From assembly GCA_023228645.1 (NCBI GenBank), contig JALOAT010000073.1, forward strand, positions 1-14,946: a DNA stretch of 14,946 nt, in the 5' to 3' direction. The position numbers and the translations under genes were made by a program. Below are positions 12,176-14,946 of this stretch, one piece after another (positions within the stretch are counted from its first letter, which is position 1; each line of letters starts with the position of its first letter). Below the pieces are notes generated by a model. The model worked only from the letters and a program-made list of their open reading frames with translations, ran no database searches and was not told the DNA's origin. Source of the stretch: Gammaproteobacteria bacterium. GTDB taxonomy: Bacteria; Pseudomonadota; Gammaproteobacteria; Thiohalomonadales; Thiohalomonadaceae.

Positions 12176-12349
12176 TCAGTCTGGGTTGTATTCCCACCCG
12201 TATTTGATACGGTGTTCATCCAATTTCCGGGCGGCAGCTTTCCATTCTGGAGTGCGAACTGAACCAGTTTCCATATAGGCTTGGCCGCAAGCATCGTGAA
12301 GGGCGTCGCGTTCGTCTTGGATGTGCTGAGGCTGATCTTCGAAGCGCAT
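12176..12349 (-). CDS. 57-aa small acidic/helical protein
   Basis: The ATG at 12349 follows AAGGAG by 7 bases, and the frame runs to TGA at 12178-12176. It begins MRFEDQPQHIQDERDALHDA and continues with TPEWKAAARKLDEHRIKYGW; it looks like a helical hairpin with many charged residues. The frame fits promoter and ribosome-binding site better than the longer overlapping frame on the same strand. No family recognised. Confidence 0.75.
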   Translation of the reverse strand: MRFEDQPQHIQDERDALHDACGQAYMETGSVRTPEWKAAARKLDEHRIKYGWEYNPD

Positions 12350-12362
12350 TAACCGTCTCCTT

Positions 12363-12401
12363 GTTACCAGACCCTCTTAGCAGAATCTGGTAACTGGTCA
12401 A
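12363..12401 (-). promoter_or_regulatory. Promoter cassette A with 9-bp dyad around the -10
   Basis: TTGACC (-35 at 12401-12396), 16 bases, TAAGAG (-10 at 12379-12374) with TG just before it. A perfect 9-bp inverted repeat, GTTACCAGA/TCTGGTAAC (12363-12371 and 12386-12394), brackets the -10 with a 14-base spacer. Cassette B at 12740-12778 is a close copy with a paired change in the arms. Confidence 0.7.
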
Positions 12402-12423
12402 GGATTATTTTCGGTTGACGGAG

Positions 12424-12726
12424 TTATTCTTCTCCGCCAAATCCTTCTTCACCTTCCGGCCATTCCAGCTGGGGCCAGTAGTAGATGCGAGCGCGCATCC
12501 CCATATCGTCTTCCCGGGGAGCATCCAGATCGAAGAGATCCATATTGCCGTTGTTCCGGTCAGCCAGGGCCAGGGCAAGTGTCCAGGCGGTGGTGTATTC
12601 CAGCACGACGCCAATGCAGCTCTTGCCATACATACCACGGCCGCTGTAGCTGCGGACTTCCAGCTGGATGTTGCCATCTTCGTAGACTTCGCGGAGCAGG
12701 TTGAGAAACGATTCGGAAGTGACCAT
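12424..12726 (-). CDS. 100-aa acidic protein
   Basis: ATG at 12726 with AAGGAG 8 bases upstream, under promoter cassette B. It begins MVTSESFLNLLREVYEDGNI, has a conserved-looking core VRSYSGRGMYGKSCIGVVLE, and ends in an acidic tail (WPEGEEGFGGEE). The SYSGRGMYGKxC stretch looks like a functional loop with glycine turns and one cysteine, but no known family is recognised. The acidic C-terminus is like that of several host-takeover proteins; this gives no specific function. Confidence 0.8.
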   Translation of the reverse strand: MVTSESFLNLLREVYEDGNIQLEVRSYSGRGMYGKSCIGVVLEYTTAWTLALALADRNNGNMDLFDLDAPREDDMGMRARIYYWPQLEWPEGEEGFGGEE

Positions 12727-12739
12727 CTTGTGTCTCCTT

Positions 12740-12778
12740 GTTACCTGACTCTTGTAGCAGAATCAGGTAACTGGTCAA
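12740..12778 (-). promoter_or_regulatory. Promoter cassette B with 9-bp dyad around the -10
   Basis: TTGACC (-35 at 12778-12773), 16 bases, TACAAG (-10 at 12756-12751). The dyad GTTACCTGA/TCAGGTAAC (12740-12748 and 12763-12771) has the same 14-base spacer as cassette A. The seventh base of the left arm and its partner in the right arm have both changed, so symmetry is kept. Confidence 0.7.
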
Positions 12779-12787
12779 GAGAAATGT

Positions 12788-13174
12788 TTAGTTGACAATC
12801 ACTTCCAAAGACGCCGCACTAGTTGCGTCAATGACGCCCTGTTCGATGGCTGCCTCGAGGATGATCTTGTCCATTATCGGATCGACTTTTGCAGCGATGC
12901 GATCGAAATGAGTGCGCTGGTGACGGCCGGAGCCGCTGCGATAGTGAGACATACGAACGCCGAAATGGTATCCAATCTCTGCCGCGCGGTTCATTCCGCC
13001 ATTGTTGAAGATATCGTAGTAGGCATTGCCAGCCGTGCGAAGCTTTTCGAGCTTCTTGTTCTTGCTGCGCGAGTGTTGGCACTTGCCTTCGATTGGGATC
13101 AAGCCGTTCAGAGCATCATAGAGCATCTGGTATTTGCCAGTGCCATCCCAGTAGCTGTTTCCTGATACGAGCAT
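12788..13174 (-). CDS. 128-aa small phage protein
   Basis: ATG at 13174 with AAGGAG 8 bases upstream. The protein begins MLVSGNSYWDGTGKYQMLYD and has a basic middle (KCQHSRSKNKKLEKLR) followed by AGNAYYDIFNNGGMNRA, a pattern seen in early phage proteins of unknown function. It then has HFGVRMSHYRSGSGRHQRT and a C-terminal helical part DKIILEAAIEQGVIDATSAA. The mix of a basic stretch and histidines could mean nucleic-acid binding; there is no proof. It is the first minus-strand gene left of the divergent region at 13190-13589. Confidence 0.8.
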   Translation of the reverse strand: MLVSGNSYWDGTGKYQMLYDALNGLIPIEGKCQHSRSKNKKLEKLRTAGNAYYDIFNNGGMNRAAEIGYHFGVRMSHYRSGSGRHQRTHFDRIAAKVDPIMDKIILEAAIEQGVIDATSAASLEVIVN

Positions 13175-13199
13175 CTTGCATCTCCTTCGTTACTCCATC

Positions 13200-13227
13200 T
13201 TTTTAGCAGATCTGGTCACAGAGTCAA
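13200..13227 (-). promoter_or_regulatory. Sigma70-type promoter, relative of cassettes A and B
   Basis: TTGACT (-35 at 13227-13222), 16 bases, TAAAAA (-10 at 13205-13200) with TG before it. The core CCAGATCTGCTAAAAAG is like CCAGATTCTGCTAAGAG of cassette A, but the flanking arms no longer match each other. Confidence 0.6.
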
Positions 13228-13241
13228 TGAGAAAAAAGCAG

Positions 13242-13270
13242 TTGACAGAACATTTTGTTGGGCGTATAAC
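13242..13270 (+). promoter_or_regulatory. Strong plus-strand sigma70-type promoter
   Basis: TTGACA (13242-13247), exactly 17 bases, TATAAC (13265-13270). It is among the best matches in the window, yet no protein gene follows for more than 300 bases. The predicted start is near 13277. Confidence 0.7.
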
Positions 13271-13276
13271 GGCAGA

Positions 13277-13480
13277 GTTCAAGCAACACCGGGTCAGACG
13301 CTTAGCCGAAGCCGGTGCCAAGTTGGGCATTTTAGTAAGAACTGACTGAGTAGTGGAGCCAGAAATGGTCGATGAAGCGAAAGGCAGTATGGTTTGAGAG
13401 CGCCAGGAAGTGAAGGTTTCGCCCTGCGGATGGTTGCTTGGAAGGGGGCCTTGTGTCCCCTTCACCCATCTTAGCCAACC
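13277..13480 (+). ncRNA. Candidate structured non-coding RNA, about 200 nt
   Basis: This is the ORF-less stretch behind a strong promoter. Visible helices include CACCGG/CCGGTG (13287-13292 with 13312-13317), TTAGT-AAGA-ACTGA (13332-13345), GCCA-GAAA-TGGT with a GNRA-type loop (13358-13369), and a final stem GAAGGGG/CCCCTTC (13441-13447 with 13457-13463) inside an outer TGGTTG/CAACCA (13431-13436 with 13476-13481). The last stem has no T-run, so the end is uncertain. The only frame with a ribosome-binding site is ten codons long (ATG at 13364). No known RNA class, and no tRNA features, were recognised. Confidence 0.45.
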
Positions 13481-13483
13481 ACT

Positions 13484-13508
13484 GTTAACTTTACTAATTA
13501 ACGTTAAC
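13484..13508 (+). repeat. GTTAAC-box element, copy 2
   Basis: CTGTTAACTTT begins at 13482, and TTAACGTTAAC ends at 13508. A TTGACT promoter follows at 13538. The order and motif match the copies at 10562 and 14595. Confidence 0.6.
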
Positions 13509-13537
13509 ACGACTCTGACCAGACTAATCTTTTTTTG

Positions 13538-13565
13538 TTGACTCATATCAAAGATATGTTATCAG
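13538..13565 (+). promoter_or_regulatory. Sigma70-type promoter with 6-bp dyad in the spacer
   Basis: TTGACT (13538-13543), 16 bases, TATCAG (13560-13565) with TG just before it. The spacer is the perfect inverted repeat CATATC-AAA-GATATG, a plausible repressor site. It drives the 13590-14109 gene trio. Confidence 0.7.
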
Positions 13566-13589
13566 GAGACAACAGAAGGAGATGTTGAG

Positions 13590-13766
13590 ATGGCCCGCAA
13601 GATCGAAACCGCCGCCGAATGCGCTGATGTTATCAAGTCGCTGTCGCCGGAGAAGATGAAGCTTCTCATCGCCGGCCTGCGCGCTCAGCATCCTCAGTGC
13701 CGCGACAAGTCGGATGCAGAAATCCGTAAAGGTCTGCGCAACTTCATCCAGGACAATGGGAGGTAA
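13590..13766 (+). CDS. 58-aa small helical protein
   Basis: ATG at 13590 with GAAGGAG about 9 bases upstream, behind the promoter at 13538-13565. It begins MARKIETAAECADVIKSLSP and continues with two helices (EKMKLLIAGLRAQ and SDAEIRKGLRNFIQ). The protein is basic overall. Its codon use is clearly more GC-rich than that of the following gene. It ends in GGGAGGTAA, whose GGGAGG serves as the ribosome-binding site of the next gene, one base further on. Function unknown. Confidence 0.75.
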   Translation: MARKIETAAECADVIKSLSPEKMKLLIAGLRAQHPQCRDKSDAEIRKGLRNFIQDNGR

Positions 13767-13767
13767 T

Positions 13768-13926
13768 ATGGCTAACTTTTCTTTCGCTGTCACATACAAC
13801 GGTCGGAAAACTGCCAAGCGAATGATATTTCGTTCTTGCAATGATGTGTATGATGCGCTATCACGGGCCAGCGGATATGAACTCCGTAATCCCAAGTATC
13901 TGCTTTCTGATTGCAGGGAGGAATGA
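13768..13926 (+). CDS. 52-aa small basic protein
   Basis: The start is the ATG at 13768, directly after the stop of the 58-aa gene, with GGGAGG upstream; a longer frame starting at 13714 is rejected. It begins MANFSFAVTYNGRKTAKRMI and ends YLLSDCREE. It is basic, with two cysteines. The stop is directly followed by the ATG of the next gene. Function unknown. Confidence 0.75.
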   Translation: MANFSFAVTYNGRKTAKRMIFRSCNDVYDALSRASGYELRNPKYLLSDCREE

Positions 13927-14109
13927 ATGTCACAGGTATTTCGCTTCCCACGTGCCAATGGTGATGTGTTGGTGGTGACTCAGAATCCGGACGATCCTAC
14001 CAGGTCGACAACCCATTTCGAAGATGCTGATGGGAATGTCATTCCGGGAAGAAACATCGCAACAGAAATTGAGGCTGCTTTCAATCGAGGCGAGATCCAG
14101 AAAAAATAA
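13927..14109 (+). CDS. 60-aa small protein
   Basis: The ATG at 13927 abuts the upstream TGA, with GGAGG 5 bases before it. It begins MSQVFRFPRANGDVLVVTQN, then has FEDADGNVIPGRNIATEIEA. It looks like a small beta hairpin plus helix. It is the third gene of the trio under the promoter at 13538. No motif for a function. Confidence 0.75.
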   Translation: MSQVFRFPRANGDVLVVTQNPDDPTRSTTHFEDADGNVIPGRNIATEIEAAFNRGEIQKK

Positions 14110-14130
14110 TCATAGATGTTCTGTTTTTCA

Positions 14131-14158
14131 TTGACCACTTTCCAACTTCCTGTAGAAC
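14131..14158 (+). promoter_or_regulatory. Sigma70-type promoter
   Basis: TTGACC (14131-14136), 16 bases, TAGAAC (14153-14158). It lies 31 bases before the ATG of the 49-aa gene. Confidence 0.6.
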
Positions 14159-14189
14159 GGTGGCATAACAACGCAACGGAGTAGACGAA

Positions 14190-14339
14190 ATGGCTTATGT
14201 GAATCACCCCAAGCCCGCCGAAGCCCCGAAGGAAGGTTACCGTTGGGTGCAGAACTTGCTCAGCGGTATCTGGATCCAGGAAGCGATCGACACGCCGCGC
14301 TGCTGCTCCGTTTCCAGCGAGGCGTATTGGTCAATGTGA
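14190..14339 (+). CDS. 49-aa small protein with a Cys-Cys pair
   Basis: ATG at 14190 with CGGAG about 9 bases upstream, behind a promoter. It begins MAYVNHPKPAEAPKEGYRWV and ends with AIDTPRCCSVSSEAYWSM. Proline-rich start, aromatic middle (YRWVQNLLSGIWIQ) and a vicinal cysteine pair near residue 38. Not recognised. Confidence 0.7.
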   Translation: MAYVNHPKPAEAPKEGYRWVQNLLSGIWIQEAIDTPRCCSVSSEAYWSM

Positions 14340-14346
14340 AATAATT

Positions 14347-14381
14347 GTTGACGTGGTAGTAGAATATGCTATCACGTCAAC
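14347..14381 (+). promoter_or_regulatory. Sigma70-type promoter covered by a near-perfect 13-bp dyad
   Basis: TTGACG (14348-14353), 16 bases, TATCAC (14370-14375) with TG one base before it. GTTGACGTG (14347-14355) and CACGTCAAC (14373-14381) are perfect inverted repeats; four more inner positions extend the match to 12 of 13. One arm covers the -35 and the other the end of the -10, so a bound dimer would close the promoter. Confidence 0.7.
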
Positions 14382-14398
14382 AACACAGGAGAAGAAGA

Positions 14399-14527
14399 AT
14401 GCGCGATACGATCATCAAATGGGCATTTTGGATTGCAATGGCAGGCGTTCTGCTTTGGTCGTTCGACTCAGGCATGAAGAAGCAACAGGAAATCGATTGC
14501 GCCCACGGACGTTACTGCAACGTCTAA
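14399..14527 (+). CDS. 42-aa small membrane or exported protein
   Basis: ATG at 14399 with AGGAG about 9 bases upstream. Residues 5-21 (IIKWAFWIAMAGVLLWS) form one membrane segment or uncleaved signal anchor. The rest, SFDSGMKKQQEIDCAHGRYC, would lie outside and contains two cysteines that could form a disulphide. It is followed 17 bases later by an intrinsic terminator, so it is a single-gene unit. Function unknown. Confidence 0.72.
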   Translation: MRDTIIKWAFWIAMAGVLLWSFDSGMKKQQEIDCAHGRYCNV

Positions 14528-14544
14528 CAACAATATAGGCAACT

Positions 14545-14584
14545 GAAGATGGGTTGAGTCGAAAGATTCCCCGTCTTCCTTTTT
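14545..14584 (+). terminator. Intrinsic terminator
   Basis: GAAGATGGG (14545-14553) pairs with CCCGTCTTC (14570-14578), one G-U pair among nine, and is followed by CTTTTT. It ends the 42-aa gene's transcript. Confidence 0.75.
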
Positions 14585-14594
14585 GATCTGGCCT

Positions 14595-14619
14595 GTTAAC
14601 TATATTGGTTAACGTTAAC
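14595..14619 (+). repeat. GTTAAC-box element, copy 3
   Basis: CTGTTAACTAT starts at 14593, and the tandem GTTAACGTTAAC lies at 14608-14619. A TTGACT promoter follows at 14630. The best conserved of the three copies. Confidence 0.65.
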
Positions 14620-14629
14620 ATCTTATAGG

Positions 14630-14658
14630 TTGACTCTGGCCTTTTTCTGTCGTATCAG
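14630..14658 (+). promoter_or_regulatory. Sigma70-type promoter for a possibly leaderless mRNA
   Basis: TTGACT (14630-14635), 17 bases, TATCAG (14653-14658). The expected start is seven bases after the -10, which is the A of the ATG at 14665. Confidence 0.6.
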
Positions 14659-14664
14659 CAAAGA

Positions 14665-14829
14665 ATGAAAAAGATGTCTGCCTTCAAGTGGATCTTCCTG
14701 CTGATAGGATTGTTTTCAGGCTTTATCGCCTGCCATACAGCCATCTTCCTCACGGATACGATTTGGCTCGCATTCTTTGCCGGCGCCTTATCAGTAATTT
14801 CTTTCATTATGTGCAAAATTGCTCCTTGA
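14665..14829 (+). CDS. 54-aa two-pass membrane protein
   Basis: The protein begins MKKMSAFKWIFLLIGLFSGF, with a first membrane segment at about residues 8-27 and a second at about 33-50 (WLAFFAGALSVISFIMC). The short basic N-terminus suggests a cytoplasmic start. There is no ribosome-binding site, and the ATG at 14665 coincides with the predicted transcription start, so a leaderless mRNA is likely; the ATG at residue 4 is the alternative. The stop codon lies inside the -35 of the next promoter. Could be a superinfection or holin-like protein; no family recognised. Confidence 0.7.
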   Translation: MKKMSAFKWIFLLIGLFSGFIACHTAIFLTDTIWLAFFAGALSVISFIMCKIAP

Positions 14830-14853
14830 CATCGGTCACAGTTGTGCTATCAA
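14826..14853 (+). promoter_or_regulatory. Sigma70-type promoter with 6-bp dyad
   Basis: TTGACA (14826-14831), 16 bases, TATCAA (14848-14853) with TG before it. CCTTGA and TCAAGG are mirrored on both sides, again covering -35 and -10. Confidence 0.7.
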
Positions 14854-14877
14854 GGACATAACAGAAGGAGATTGAAG

Positions 14878-14946
14878 ATGGTTACCGATATGCGTAAAAC
14901 TCCCATCACCACGGGCTGCTCGGTTGCCAAGGGCATTAGCCTCAAT
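14878..14946 (+). CDS. Partial CDS at the right edge
   Basis: ATG at 14878 follows GAAGGAG by nine bases, behind the promoter at 14826. The first 23 codons begin MVTDMRKTPITTGCSVAKGI and run off the window. Nothing can be said on function. Confidence 0.65.
   Translation, partial: MVTDMRKTPITTGCSVAKGISLN

Noticed and set aside
12216..12401. Minus-strand frame of 61 codons overlapping the 57-aa gene
   Set aside because: It would begin in the promoter and out of frame with the AAGGAG/ATG at 12349. The 57-aa frame fits the signals.
13190..13546. Minus-strand open frame of 118 codons
   Set aside because: It starts in the promoter/dyad at 13538, has no ribosome-binding site, and runs through the strong plus-strand promoter, the dyads and the minus-strand promoter of the 128-aa gene. 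Its composition (many S, T, R, P) is like a shadow frame.

Overview
The window looks like part of a large tailed phage of the T4 superfamily. The support is virion-type genes on the minus strand (a long tail-fibre-like protein with KGRVVSG and GGTMTG motifs, a LamG/lectin-like protein) preceded by exact or 7/8 copies of the T4-type late promoter TATAAATA, next to a dense field of tiny genes each preceded by its own sigma70-type promoter, as in early host-takeover regions. Many early promoters read CTTGAC-N16/17-TAtnan, several with TG just before the -10. This fits a proteobacterial host, perhaps an alphaproteobacterium, but the host cannot be fixed from this sequence. No tRNA, rRNA, CRISPR array, transposase or integrase was seen.

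Layout. 1-3546 (minus): late structural block, with a partial gene, an 862-aa fibre/structural protein, a 138-aa structural protein whose start lies beside an 18-bp hairpin overlapping a late promoter, and a 114-aa protein with an AT-hook-like tail. 3640-4432 (plus): three small genes with late-type promoters. 4429-9620 (minus): a tightly packed operon of about 90-130-aa proteins, joined by ATGA, GTGA or TAATG overlaps. At least seven are paralogues ending in a conserved region (W-x-x-L-[ST]-x-[ED]-[DE]-Q-[IV], then L-[DST]-x-x-Q-x-[TAS]); an eighth has only the tail and a ninth is weak. The array is interrupted by a LamG gene with its own TATAAATA promoter. Remnants of a paralogue's 5' and 3' ends lie on either side of it, so the late gene appears to have landed inside an array member.

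9621-14946: a visibly GC-richer early-type region. Minus-strand genes run from 9877 to 13174 (two very small genes, a 48-aa and a 78-aa protein, a 2OG-Fe(II) oxygenase-like protein, a SVGD-motif protein, and three more small proteins). Plus-strand genes run from 13590 to the end (seven small proteins, two with membrane segments). Several of these were too short for ordinary ORF calling and are placed here from promoter, ribosome-binding site and reading frame. The spaces between hold many promoters overlapping inverted repeats, three copies of a GTTAAC-box element, and two ORF-less stretches (10406-10555 and 13277-13480) that look like structured RNA genes.

Working model (inference): the right part is expressed early from host RNA polymerase promoters, the paralogue array is an accessory early or delayed-early operon of unknown role, and the left part plus the LamG insert are expressed late by a gp55-like sigma factor. 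The strongest novelty candidates are the paralogue array, the late gene inserted into it, the hairpin/late-promoter switch near 3128, and the promoter cassettes with covarying dyads.
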